Of a stretch of DNA of 64,000 nt, positions 48,845 through 61,788 are shown in pieces (the stretch's first letter is position 1; every line of letters starts with the position of its first letter). Both the position numbers and the translations under genes were made by a program. The stretch is from Chytridium lagenaria (Eukaryota > Chytridiomycota > Chytridiomycetes > Chytridiales > Chytridiaceae): assembly GCA_025449115.1 (NCBI GenBank), contig JAHLKC010000015.1, forward strand, positions 355,989-419,988, given 5' to 3'. The notes under the pieces are model-generated. The model was given only the letters and a program-made list of their open reading frames with translations. It did not search any database and was not told the origin of the DNA.

Positions 48845-49155
48845 TGAGGTGATGATCAAAGTTGAGAGTAAAGAGGCCGCGGATGGTTTGGATCTTTGTA
48901 TTTACAAGCTGATGACGAGGTTTTCAAGGTTCAAGTGAGATGATGATGAAGTTGGCGGTGGTTTGCAGCGCCAATGTGTTTACCTCAGATGGGAGTCGAA
49001 AACGAGTCACTTTTTTTGACAAGTCCACTAAATACCTTCGCAATTGTCAACTAACCCAAAAACATTCTAGATTGTCAACAATCTAGATTGCACCAATGAA
49101 ATCTCTTACACATAGGCGGGCATTGAAAACTTCGAATATTGAAAATCTTTGCTCC
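45320..49155 (-). repeat. Left arm of a large inverted duplication
   Basis: The whole gene and about 300 bp upstream are repeated in opposite orientation at about 56.4-61.79 kb. Exons, introns and the upstream region align, for example CAATTGTCAACTAACCCAAA (left, plus strand) and its reverse complement near 56490. Exons 7 and 8 have identical lengths in both arms (222 and 210 bp). The spacer between the arms is about 7.2 kb. Confidence 0.9.
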
Positions 49156-50379
49156 ACTTACCGTTGAGTTATCATTGGTGGCATACCGATCGTCCTCTGG
49201 TCGCGATTCCGATTTTTAACGTTAATCTATAATGGCCTCGATTTTACACGTCCCAGATGCGATTTTATGTGGTCGAGCCTTACAACAAAGGTTTTCTATC
49301 TCGACGAAAGACGCGTTTGTACGTTTTGGAGTGGGACATTCCGAGGAGCGTGGTGGTGTCGATCTGGTACTGTAATGCCAACTACCAGGACGTGCACCAA
49401 AGGTTTTTTATCCTCGATGAAACGAGCATATGTACGTTCGAGCTACGCAAATTATGGGAAAGCAGGTGACTTGGAGAATACATTCGCAATTATATCATAT
49501 GCGAAAAGATAATTGACAGCAATGTCTTTTAGTGGCCAGGCTCACGAATAAAAGAGAGCGATATAGAGAGGTCTTTCATGAGTCCCAGCGCCGTCTTTAA
49601 GGCCAAAGTCAAGTCGAGATCAGAGCTCGTTATAATGAGGTCATCCACACATCAACACGTCATGACAAGGGCTGGTTGTGGATGTTACATAAATGCAGGC
49701 ATCTGCGGCGCTGGGAATCAAGTGTGGAGAGCGTATCTTATGTCTTGATACGAAATTACGGGCTTTGTCCGAGTCTGTATTAGAGTACGCGTTTGAGATC
49801 TTAGATATTGTGAATTTGGGAGTAGCTAACAAAACAAAGCTAACAAAATGAAACCAGGGTTTATCTGAAACAGTGGCCAGTTGAAGTTGTTCGCGGAGAC
49901 AGAGTGAGGCCATCTTTGGAGTTGGCAGAGTGTTTGGTCTTTAAAGCTTAATGTCAAAAAAAGACTCAAATTATGGGCCTGTTAACTTTTTCGTAAATTG
50001 CCATTCTGGTGTATTTTTAAGAACGCAAATAAAAAGTCGTAGAGATAACTCTTATCCATATTCACAATAACCCACAAATATGTTGTTTGGTGATCAACTT
50101 AAAAGAAAAAGAACCGACAAAAATTACACACAACAACACCAACCCGTAAACAAAACAAAAACAAAACCAAACACATCATATAAAAAAAAAACTAACAACA
50201 AAAAGTCAAAAAGGATCCAAACACGGTTAAATGCATCATAATAAAATGGTTTCAAAAAAAGAGAAAAGAAAAATAGTGAGGTTACGGACATGTTCATGTG
50301 AACACAAACAAATATTAAAAAAACAGTATCTCGAGGGGGAATCTAAAATAAAACCAAAAAAGGAACAACACAGCGTTTT
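49156..50379. other. Spacer region with no clear gene
   Basis: Between the left arm and the Crinkler-like gene there are short open frames (plus 49257-49469, minus 49641-49913) without recognisable content. A-rich runs occupy 50100-50390. Confidence 0.5.
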
Positions 50380-53300
50380 TTAAGGCAAGGCATTAAAATG
50401 TACCGGCTTATCCGGGTTCACATACGCCGGTGTCTCCAAAGCATGCACAGCTTTAACAGTCTTTGCAGCATTATGCCTCCTATTCGCAGGCATCTGAACA
50501 GCATTGACTTTATCAAATGTACCGGCACAGCAGGGTTCACATAAGCGGGCGTGATGACTGCATCATGAACCGCCTTGACGGTATGCGCCGCATTGTGTTT
50601 TTCCGGTGTGTGAGCAGCGTTATGGTGGGGGGTATGCGTGGGTGCCGCGTTATGATGAATAGGGGTTGCGTTGATCTTGGGGGGTGCTGTGAGGGGTGGC
50701 GCATGGGCATGATTCTTCTCAGGTTTCGGTGGAGTCGTCTTTAACGGTTTACGCGCATTCTTCTTGTTCTTATCGGTTTTTGATGGGGTGTTGTTATGCT
50801 TCTTGTCGTCCACCTTCTTAACTCCCTTCAATCCACCATGCTGATGTTTACCATTCACAGCTGATCGCCAACCCTATTATCCTCCCCAAAAATCTTCCCC
50901 ACTTGATCCAGGCATCGCCACGGGCCCTGGGGCAGGAGCTTGAGGTGCAGGGAACCCAGGCGCCGGCGCTTGGGGTGCCGGGAATCCAGGTGCCGGAGCT
51001 TGCGGCAACGACGGGGGATCCACGATAGCCCCGCCACCACCACCAGAACCTCCGGGAACATCCTCATCACTGTCGACACCTGGCATGACGACTTCAGGTT
51101 AGGGGCGGGGAAGCTACCACCGGGAGTACCGCTGCCAGGGAAGCCGCCTGGAGGACGAGGAGCAGGGGCTGGGGGTGAACCGCCGGGAAGTCGCTAGGAG
51201 GGGATGATGGAGGCATGCGTGGGCCTGGACGACGTGGAGAGGGGGTTTCCGTGTCGTCATCGGTTTCCCACCTTTCCCTCCTTTCTCGTCATCCCATCCC
51301 GTGCCACCTTTGCCGCTCTTGCCCACCTTCTCCTCATCGTCATCCCCTCCTTTACCACCTTTTCCAGTCTTGCCCACCTTCTCCTCGTCATCATCCCCTC
51401 CTTTACCACCTTTTCCAGTCTTGCCCACCTTCTCCTCGTCATCATCCCCTCCTTTACCACCTTTCCAGCCTTACCCGCCGTCTCCTCGTCATCATCCCCT
51501 CCCTTGCCACCCTTTCCGCCCTTACCCGCCGTCTCCTCGTCATCATCTCCCCCTTGCCACCCTTTCCTGCTTTACCCTCCTTCTCCTCCTCATCATCCCC
51601 TCCCTTTCCAGCCTTTCCGGCTTTACCCTCCTTCTCTTCATCATCCTCTCCCTTTCCACCCTTTCCAGCCTTACCCTCCTTCTCCTCATCGTCATCTCCC
51701 CCTTTGCCACCCTTTCCGGCTTTACCCGCCGTCTCCTCGTCATCATCTCCCCCCTTGCCACCCTTTCCGCCCTTACCCGCCGTCTCCTCCTCATCATCTC
51801 CCCCCTTTCCGCCCTTTCCGGCTTTACCCTCCTTCTCCTCCTCATCATCCCCTCCCTTTCCGCCCTTTCCGGCTTTACCCTCCTTCTCCTCGTCATCATC
51901 CCCTCCCTTGCCACCCTTTCCACCCTTCCCCTCCTTCTCCTCATCGTCATCTCCCCCTTTGCCACCCTTTCCGGCTTTACCCTCCTTCTCCTCGTCATCA
52001 TCACCCTTTCCACTCTTGCCCTCTTTCTCTTCGTCATCACCTCCCTTCCCGCCTTTACCCTTCTTCTCCTCATCATCCTCCCCCTTTTCACCCTTCCCCT
52101 CCTTCTCTTCACCGTCTTTGCCTTCCTTCTCTTCACCGTCTTTACCCTCCTTCTCTTCGCCATCCTTACCCTCCTTTCTTCGCCATCTTTACCCTCCTTC
52201 TCCTTACCCTCCTTCTCTTCACCGTCTTTACCCTCCTTCTCCTCACCGTCTTTGCCTTCCTTCTCTTTACCCTCCTTCTCTTCACCGTCTTTACCCTCCT
52301 TCTCTTCACCATCCTTACCCTCCTTCTCCTCACCGTCTTTACCCTCCTTCTCTTCTCCATCCTTACCCTCCTTCTCCTCACCGTCTTTACCCTCCTTCTC
52401 TTCACCCTCCTTCTTTTCACCGTCTTTACCCTCCTTCTCTTCTCCGTCTTTACCCTCCTTCTCTTCACCATCCTTACCCTCCTTCTCCTCACCATCCTTA
52501 CCCTCCTTCTCTTCTCCATCTTTTACCCTCCTTCTCTTCACCATCCTTACCCTCCTTCTCCTCACCGTCTTTCTCTTTACCCTCCTTCTCTTCTCCATCT
52601 TTGCCCTCCTTCTCTTCTCCATCTTTACCCTCCTTCTCTTCGCCGTCTTTACCTTCCTTTTCTTCTCCCTCCTTTTCTTCACCGTCTTTGCCCTCCTTCT
52701 CCTCTCCATCTTCTTTATCTTCGCCGTCTTAATACAAAATGGATGGTTAGAAAGGTAATTAAGTTACAGGGTGAGATAAGTAGTGGATAGGAGTGGTAAA
52801 ATACAATAATAATCATAATGAATGATAAAAAAAAAAAGCAGAATTAAAGGTAGGTGTAAAACATAAATTTGGGTGCTCAAAGCCAGCAAGAATGTTAAAA
52901 AACGCTGACCCACTCCGCAACTGACAAAAAAGCCAAAAGGATACCCTAACCCAAAAGGAAAAAAAAATCGCCTCGTTTTGACTCACCACCAGTAGGAACA
53001 GGCAACGCAGTTCCCGAAACCCTAAACACGCCACTCGTAGACATCTGCCGACTTCCTGGGCTCCCAACTCCCAATCGTCCTGCAGCAGCCGATCCAGCGA
53101 CAGCGGCAGCATCATTGTTCTTTGCCTTCATACTAAAGACAACACCGACGGCGATACCGGCAGCAATGACCAAAAAGAGACAGACAGAAAGGACGACAAT
53201 GATGCCAATGTTGCGTTGACGTTTTGGGTTTTCGGGGGCGAGAAAGGCAACGTTGACGGTGACCTTGTCCGAGTTGTTGGGGTCTGAGAGGTTGTCGTCA

Positions 53301-54305
53301 TGGTTTGACACTGCCGAATAGCCAGATGCGGGTTTGCCCTTTTGCTGATAATAATTAAATTAAAATGTGAGTGATAGAATACCATAGAATACAATAGAAT
53401 GAAATAGAATGAAATAGAATACAATAGAACAAAATAGAACAAAATAGAACAAAATGGAATAAATAAAAACAAAAATAAAAAAAAAAAATACCCAGAAATG
53501 CTTTCTTGTTGATCCATCGTCTCCTCCTAATAGAAGGAATCGAATTAATTAGTACATATTAGATGAATTTATTAGTGAATGAATGAGATAGTGAAATTAA
53601 ATTAAATAATTATTAAAATAAAATAAAATAAATTAAAAATTAGAAAATAGAAATGGTGGTAGTACAAAGCATAGTTGATATAAATAATTAAATTAAATAA
53701 AACAATCCTACTCCTGAGTGAATATAGACAAGAAACAAACAGGAATGAAGTGAAATGACAAAGGGATGGATGGATGGAGATAATAGTAAATAATAATAAA
53801 ATAAATCATTCTTATTACTCACCAGTCATGTAACTCGCAGAGGCAAGTGTTCTGTTGGCCAGCGTCTCATCCGGGTATTGATCCACCGTAATCACAAACC
53901 TTAATGGTTCAAAGAGCGCCTCTGCAACTGCAACAGGTGTGAAATACGTCCTCACAAGAGCTGTGGGGTTGCTGATCCATGTGCAAGGCAAAATGCTCGT
54001 CACATCACTCGGCTCATAGTTTTTGGGCTTTTGCTTCCTGTCTGCCAGCTGCTTGACGAATCGATGGTGCTCCATGAGTCTGAAATCATCATACGCCATG
54101 TTGGCCACATCCACTCGGTAAATGTGAATGTTTTGGTGAATGTTGAACCATGCGCCGGGTGGGGTTCGACAAACTCAAAAATCTTTTGACGGAGCGTCTC
54201 TATCGTGTCGGATTCAGAGACCGTCACCACAAAGGATTCGTGCGAGGCATCGCCGAGCTTGATGCCTGCCAATCTCCTGCATTTTTTTGTTGTATGTGTG
54301 TGCAT
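50380..54305 (-). CDS. Crinkler-like N-terminal domain fused to TM and charged repeats
   Basis: Exons join in phase: about 54305-53819, 53529-53495, 53343-52985 and 52733-50380. The first exon (RRLAGIKLGDASHESFVVTV, ESDTIETLRQKIFEF, then NIHIYRVDVAN after a one-base shift at 54130) resembles the ubiquitin-like N-terminus of Crinkler (CRN) proteins: F.V.V, T...L+..I, then L.L+.V. Next are a Ser/Asn linker, a membrane helix (IGIIVVLSVCLFLVIAAGIA), then a very long low-complexity region: DGEEKEGK repeats, GKGGKGGDDDEEK repeats, an APAPGFPAPQ array and two HNAA...TPAYVNP repeats, ending at TAA 50380-50382. Further indels lie near 52530, 52175 and 50870. There is no signal peptide. The CRN link is by pattern only. 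The single-gene model rests on consistent intron phases. Confidence 0.5.
51230..52735. repeat. 1.5-kb polypurine/polypyrimidine repeat tract
   Basis: The plus strand is almost pure pyrimidine, made of variants of TTTACCCTCCTTCTCTTCACCG (24 bp per unit) and longer units including CGTCATCATCCCC. It codes for the charged repeats on the minus strand. Such strand asymmetry is prone to slippage and triplex formation. Confidence 0.8.
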
Positions 54306-56401
54306 TTTGCGAGTGTGTGTGTAGAGGGTGGTGGTAGAATTGTAGAGTAGAAAGGAGAATGAGAGAGAGTATTTGATAGATAGATAGATATATATCAAGG
54401 ATGGGGAATGAAGTGAGAGGTTACGTTTGTTGTTAGTATTCATGAAATCAATATAATAAAGAGAGGACACTGGGTAAAAAATGATATCCTTACATGATGA
54501 GCGTGTGTGTATGTGGGTGTGAGTGGTGCGTAGCAAAGTAATGAGGTGGTTGCTTCGGCTAGAAAATGAGCCTACAACTACTACTTTCTTCTCCTTCTCT
54601 CGTAGCTGTAGTGTCGTCTATATACAACAGCTATTCCAGAAATCCTTCTTGATATGCACCAAAAGAACTCGTTTCTTGCGTTTGAGGATTGGAATGGAAG
54701 GATGAGGATGGAAAGTGCTGATGAAATCCCAATCCGTCACAACCGCGCCGCAAGTAGAATCAAGTGCTGGGGACTGAACAAACTATGTGGATGGAATACG
54801 ATGGAGTCGGATGGGGGAGGGAGAGATGGGTTGGTGGTGGTGGTTTGAATGAGAATCTCTCCTCTGAGACTTGGAGACTTGATGAAAAGTTGTAACAAAG
54901 CCGTACACTACTGGATGGCTATGATGGATGGATGGACGGATGGATGGATGGATGTCTCACTGGAATAATTTAATTCATTCAAAAATCTTCAGGGCGACAG
55001 CAGCTTTGTGTCTACACCAGAAAAGATTCAAAATGGCTGAAAAATATATTGAATATTATGAATTGTCAACTCTTCTGACAATTTCTATTTGGATGCCTTT
55101 TTCTCTGCAGACACAAAAGAGGGGGGATTTAGGCCTCATCAGGAGTCAGCCGAAAAGTCGATATTTATTACCATGACTGACAGGGCATGTATTTATATCA
55201 ATTTCATATGACCGTTGTTTGGCGTTAGTGATATCGTGGTGTTTGGAATGGTAAAGTGTATGGTGAGATGTGGATGCATCCGGTGTTCGCTCCTCTCCAT
55301 CCAACGTCATCGGCGGCCGCGACACACACCTTTTCTCATTATGAATTGGGAAAGGTGAAAGTAAAAGATGAAGATGGGTCTTTGTTTCTCTAGAAGCTTG
55401 GCGTTGATGACTCGGGATTGACAATGGGATGAGAAGTGCCGGAGGCGGGTTGTTATGCATTCAGAGAATACGCTTTTGGCTGTTTTTCTATTAGATGCGA
55501 CGCTTTTTGTCTGGTTTTCTATAACGGAAGGTCAGGTACGGTGATGGGGGCTGCGTTGGGTCCACAGCTCCCCCAGGTGTGATACCAGTAGCATAAGCCA
55601 ATCCGCCTGGGAATAACCTAATCCCTACTCCCAAGTTCTCATGTACCATTTTTACTGGATCAGGCCATATAGTACATCTCATGCGAATATTTTAATCCCA
55701 CAGGCGATAAATCAGCATCAAGGTGATCCCTTGCGTCAGCCTTTCCCTGGGCAGCGAGAGCATGAAGCTGATCAATCCCTTTTGTGGTATATCAACCGCG
55801 CGGCGAGCAACCGCGTCGGCCTCTCTTATCTGCTGTTCACGTTCCTTCCGGGTTTTTTTCCTAAGCCCTAGCAAGCAGCTTCCGCTGTGACTCGGTGGCA
55901 ACGCTCGGGCTTGCTCCTCAACTTCATTGATTTCGTCTCTAAGCCTCCAATTCTTGTTTTCGTTCATTCAGCCTCTCACGCCATGCGTGCAATCTAACTC
56001 ATCATTTCTCAAATCTCTTTACTTGATACTATCGTGGACTGCCAGTACAATTGTGATGTTAATAAGTCAAACGGAATTGATCTGCCTACATCCTGTGATA
56101 TCTTTACAGATGACATTACACTATACCCAACTCCCGCGAGCATTGACGTGATCAATATTTATTGAAAGTGAATGGCGAGGCAACACTGGAAAGTCTATCT
56201 AGAAAAACTGTTCTCGCCGTTTTATCGTTCCCATCAGCGTCAAGTTGTTCCCATTCACTCACATACAACTATGGCGACGTCAGTAGTCACGCAGGATTGA
56301 AATCTTTGTTGCATTTAACGCTCGACCATATAAATATTTGGATTCGAGAACATTTTAGGTTATTAACATGCGGCATGCGACCAATGATAACTCTAACGGT
56401 T
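54306..56401. other. Spacer region with short repeats and a possible remnant
   Basis: It contains a GATA run near 54385 and a (GGAT)n run near 54924-54952. A minus-strand frame at 55692-55967 (for example EREQQIREADAVARRAVDIP) is charged and helical but breaks off; it may be a gene remnant. No gene is called. Confidence 0.4.
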
Positions 56402-59400
56402 CGTGGAGCAAAGATTTTCAAAGTTCAAAGTTTTTAATGCCCGCCAGTATTCAAGAGATTTCATTGGTGGAATCTAAATTCTTTTTGGGTTAGTTGACAA
56501 TTGCGAAGGTATTTAAGCGGACACTCAGTTGAAGACTCGAAAGCAAAAGGGGAATCGTTTTCGACTCCCATCTGAGATACTTTGGCGCTGCCAACCACCG
56601 CCAACTTCATCATCATCTCACTTGAACCTTGAAAGCCTCGTCATCAGCTTGTAACGACAAAGATCCAAACCATCGGCGGCCTCTTTACTCTCAACTTTTG
56701 ATCATCACCTCAATGCAGACTAGTTTTGCACCCGCAGGACGCCGGTCCCAATACCGCCGTCCTTCCACCCTCTATCCGAGATCAATGTCAAAGGTACCGG
56801 TTTTCATTGTGATGCTCGTCCTTGCAGCATCAAATTGCTTGCAAGAGGTCATGGCCCAATTCCTGCAGGCATATTGCCATTCTTCTTATACACAGGCAGA
56901 GTGCGACAGGTGGGCTGAGCTATGGGTACTTTCTTTCCACTAAGAGATAACTAATTTTCTATCAATTATAATCCGCTATGACGCGCTGCCAGATGCAAAA
57001 CATTAACACTGCAACAAACTATCATGGTTACCATGCGACCCTTCAAGACCCCCGCCAACATCAATGCCTGCATGCTTCCTTTCTCTTGCTTCCGCTGGAG
57101 GGGTTATAACAACAGCTTGCTTTAGTGGGACTTTCTACAGATGCAATGTGATTGTATCCTACGCTTCAAGTACTCTAACTAACGCCATCCGTAATAATCT
57201 CTGTTCTTCAACGGTAATCCTAGGTACCCACATTGGTAAGTGATGACCAAACGATGACATGAGAAACGCATTCTTATATACGTAATGTATGGCAATTTAA
57301 TGCTGATTCCTCTCTCTCTGTCACTGCAGGTTACCACCACAACTTCTCCCGTAGTGCTTACCACCACGACCGCAACAACTGCGGTCGTAAACTTATTGGC
57401 TTTACCGTCGTCCTCTTCGTCCATATCATCATCATCACCATCATCTTTGATCTCTTCGTCCTCAAACTCATTATCGTCGTCCTCCATGTTCACAGAGTCC
57501 TCCACATCATCCTCTCTGTTGTCAACATTATCAGAGACTGAGTCGTCATTGGACACGGAAACGCAATCATCAACATCCGTTCAGATATCTACAACATCAT
57601 CGTCATCATCGTCATCGTCGTATTTGGGAATGCCATCGTCATCGCTATCATCCTCCTTTGCCTCATACGTTATTACTGAGACAGAATCATCATCCTCCTT
57701 GACTTTGGATACCGTGACGTCGTCGTCATCGTCCTCGTCCTCGTTTGCTCAATCAATAGTCACTGCGACAACATCATCATCTTCTTTGACTTCGGATATG
57801 ACCACATCATCATCTTCCTCTGATGTATCGCTTCCCACAGAGACTTCTGTGTCCTCTTCCTCTGATTTATCGTTTCCCACAGAGACGTCTGTGTCCTCGT
57901 CCTCTGACTTATTTATGACCACATTACCGTCATCGTCTTCCTCTGATTTATTGATAACCACGGAGACTTCTGTGTCCTATTCCTCTGATTTATCGATACC
58001 TACAGAGACGTCTCTGTCCTCTTCCTCTGACTTATTCACGACCACATTGCCGTCATCGTCTTCTTCTGACTTATCGTTTCCCACAGAGACGTCTGTGTCC
58101 TCGTCCTCTGACTTATTCACGACCACATTACCGTCATCGTCTTCTTCTGATTTATCGATACCCACAGAGACGTCTCTGTCCTCTTCCTCTGATTTATTTA
58201 CGACCACATTACCGTCATCGTCTTCCTCTGATTTATCGATAACCACGGAGGCTTCAGTGTCTTCATCCTCTGATTTACCAATGCCCACGGAGACTTCAAT
58301 GTCCACTTCCTTTGATTTATCGATACCCACAGAGACGTCTGTGTCCTCTTCCTCTGATTTATCGATACCTACAGAGACGTCTGTGTCCTCTTCCTCTGAC
58401 TTATTCACGACCACATTACCGTCATCGTCTTCCTTTGATTTATCGATAACCACGGAGACTTCAGTGTCTTCATCCTCTGATTTATCGATACCCACGGAGA
58501 CTTCAATGTCCACTTCCTCTGATTTATCGATACCCACAGAGACGTCTCTGTCCTCGTACTCTGACTTATTTACGACCACATTACCGTCATCGTCTTCCTC
58601 TGGTTTATCGATAACCACGGAGACTTCAGTGTCTTCATCCTCTGATTTATCGATACCCACGGAGACTTCAATGTCCACTTCCTCTGATTTATCGATACCC
58701 ACAGAGACGTCTGTGTCCTCGTCCTCTGTCTTTGTTATGCCCACTGAGACTTCTGAGACCTCTTCCTCTGATTTTTCAATGCCCACGGAGAATGCTGTGT
58801 CCTTTTCCTCGTCGATAACATCGTCGTTGCCGTCAGTGTCTGCCTCAAAAATTGTTCCAGTATCATCATCCATCGCGTCGACATCATCGGTCGGTATGAA
58901 TGTCCTTACTCAATTTAGACGTCTCTCTATTTCCACACACAGTTACTGACATCTTTTTCTCATAATCCAGGTATCTTCCAAATTACACTCTTTGTCTACT
59001 GCAAGCTCTCCTCCCTCGCTCACCACAGTAAGTGTAGATTGGGCTTCGCTAATTATCATTCCACCTATTTTATGCAAACAACGACATTGAACTTTCAGCA
59101 TGGGTCTAAATAATACTTTATTCTAAGATTCTAGACATGGAGACCTCTACAACGGTGGAAATAGCACCAACGACGTCGTCTGAGATTCTCAGTCATCACT
59201 CATCAGTGTCCTCTACCTCTTCCTCTCCGAGGTCGTCAACAACAACAGACCCATCTTTATACTTTACCGAAGAAACATGCAACAGCCTAAATCTTGGGGT
59301 ATCGGAGTGCGAGTTTTGCAATACTTTATACCCTGGCGAGGCCATTGCGTTTTGTTCAAATGGAGCCAGATTTGCCAGGTACTGCAGGGTGCCGCATTTG

Positions 59401-61788
59401 GGTGGAAAAGGATCTGGAATGAGAGACTTTAGTTGTAGTAATGAAGCGGCATGGAAGGCGTGCGGGACGATCGTTCGCCTTAGTGCCAATTTAAACCTTG
59501 TTGACATGATGAACGATGCTTTTTGTTCAGCGGTAATGTCTTTAGTGATATTTTCTTTTTTCTTTTTTCGTCTTAATGGAATTAAAGATAATATTCTTTT
59601 CCGCAGTATTTTTACTAATTCCTCTTTTTTTTTTGCTCTGAAGTCGTTATCATCGAGCTCAAGTGTGTCTGCCACAGATACTTCTACTCTTTTTGTTACA
59701 TCAAGCTCAACCATAATTACGTCAAGCACTGCACCAACAACCACTACACTGTCAACGGAAACCACAACCAGCGTACCGACAACATCAACATTGCCGTCCA
59801 CGTCAAGCTCAACAATACTTACGTCAAGCACTGCACCAACGACCACTACACTGTCAACGGAAACCACAACCAGCGTACCGACAACATCAACATTGCCGTC
59901 CACGTCAAGCTCAACCATAATTACGTCAAGCACCGCACCAACGACCACAACAATGTCAACGGAAACCACAACCAGCGTACCGACAACATCAACATTGCCG
60001 TCCACGTCCAGCTCAACCATAATTACGTCAAGCACCGCACCAACGACCACAACAATGTCAACGGAAACCACAACCAGCGTACCGACAACATCAACATTGC
60101 CGTCCACGTTCAGCTCAACCATAATTACGTCAAGCACTGCACCAACGACCACAACACTGTCAACGGAAACCACAACCAGCGTACCGACAACATCAACATT
60201 GCCGTCCACGTCAAGCTCAACCATAATTACGTCAAGCACCGCACCAACGACCACTACACTGTCAACGGAAACCACAACCAGCGTACCGACAACATCAACA
60301 TTGCCGTCCACGTCCAGCTCAACCATAATTACGTCAAGCACCGCACCAACGACCACAACCCTGTCAACGGAAACCACAACCAGCGTACCGACAACATCAA
60401 CATTGCCGTCCACGTCAAGCTTAACCATAGTTACGTCAAGCACCGCACCAACGACCACAACAATGTTGACGGAAACCACAACCAGCGTACCAACAACATC
60501 AAAATTGCCGTTCACGTCAAGCTCAACCATAATTACGTCAAGCACTGCACCAACAACCATCACAATAAGCGTACCCACAACTGCAATATTACCGTCCACT
60601 GTAACCACCGCAATTACTACAACGATCTCGACTACCACCACCGCATTCATTCTCACAACCACAACTATAATCCCACCTTCCACTACAACAATCGCGGTTA
60701 TCACAAGCACGCCATTCACCACTTTACCACCCACCGTTACTACGACCACGACAGAGGCAAACCTTGTTCCCGTGATCCCAACATCCACCTTTACCAATCT
60801 ACCCATTGCGACCTCCACAACAGCAATCCCACCCACTACCATAATCCTGACGACAACAACAACCGCCCCAGCTACTCCATCCCCTTCTCCATCTCCCATA
60901 AATATATGCAACGGGAAGCCAGATTTTACCAAACTATGCATCAACAAGCGCGCTCACGCAACATGTGTTGGAGATGGTACTCACCATTTTTATGGAATCT
61001 GTATCAATGATCCCCGTTTCCTAATATAACTTTTTGTTGTGGAGTAAAGGTATTTTGTCGGGCTCGGAGAGAGTCTGCGCGCCATTCGCGGAATGCTGCG
61101 AGCCCACTGCGTCCTGTGGTCTTGCGGAGAGTTGTGGATCTCCGACGGGAACGCCATCACCACTTCCCACTATTGTTTTCCCGCCTCCGACAGATTCAGA
61201 GTGTGATGGAAAGCCAAACGGATCAAAGTTTTGCATTTCGACGACAACTATTGCTTCTTGTATGAACGGAGGTATGGTCTTATCTTCAAAACATTATTTT
61301 GCTTCTTTTGGTCGCCAACTTCTTTCCGGTATGAGGCTGAACTGTTGTTTTTTTTTCCCTATGTAATATTCTATAGCCGTTTCGAGTCGAATCGCCTGCG
61401 ACAGCAACCTTGTCTGCTGTTTGAGCACAGGTTCATGCATTCATAGCTATGATTGTCCCGGATATCCTCCGAAACCCATTCCCGAGGAAGTTTTAACAGT
61501 CAAGAGTGAGTGCGCTGGTGTCGTCGCAGGATGGCAAACGTGTTCAACCAATTTAAAGGAATCTCTTATATGCGACGGAAATAATGGTGAGCTTGATCTT
61601 ACCGGGGGTTTTATATTTTTTCCTCCGACTTCAAAAAACGGCGGCTGGACCTATTACATTGAATTAAATTAAAAAAATATCTCAGGTATTCAATCTAGGA
61701 TTTCATGCAGAAATGGTGATTGCTGCAGTGCGACCGGAAAATGCCCTTCGAGAGGACAATTATGCGGAAATCTTTGCCGCGGCCGATT
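56402..61788 (+). repeat. Right arm of the inverted duplication
   Basis: This is the counterpart of 45.3-49.15 kb in reverse orientation. Homology includes the upstream region from about 56402 and runs to the GGCCGAT at 61782-61788, where the left arm continues with CGGACAAC but this arm changes to TAGGGTCAGGG. It is longer than the left arm because two coding repeats are expanded. Confidence 0.9.

Noticed and set aside
51204..52790. Three overlapping plus-strand frames of about 500 codons rich in Pro, Ser, Leu and Phe
   Set aside because: They are shadows of the polypyrimidine strand of the Lys/Glu/Gly repeats encoded on the minus strand.
59196..60947. 583-codon open frame on the minus strand, plus similar long antisense frames at 57977-58873, 46271-46807 and 27389-28099
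   Set aside because: They are antisense to Thr/Ser-rich coding repeats whose codons happen to lack reverse-strand stops; the sense strand has signal peptide, cysteines and splice sites.
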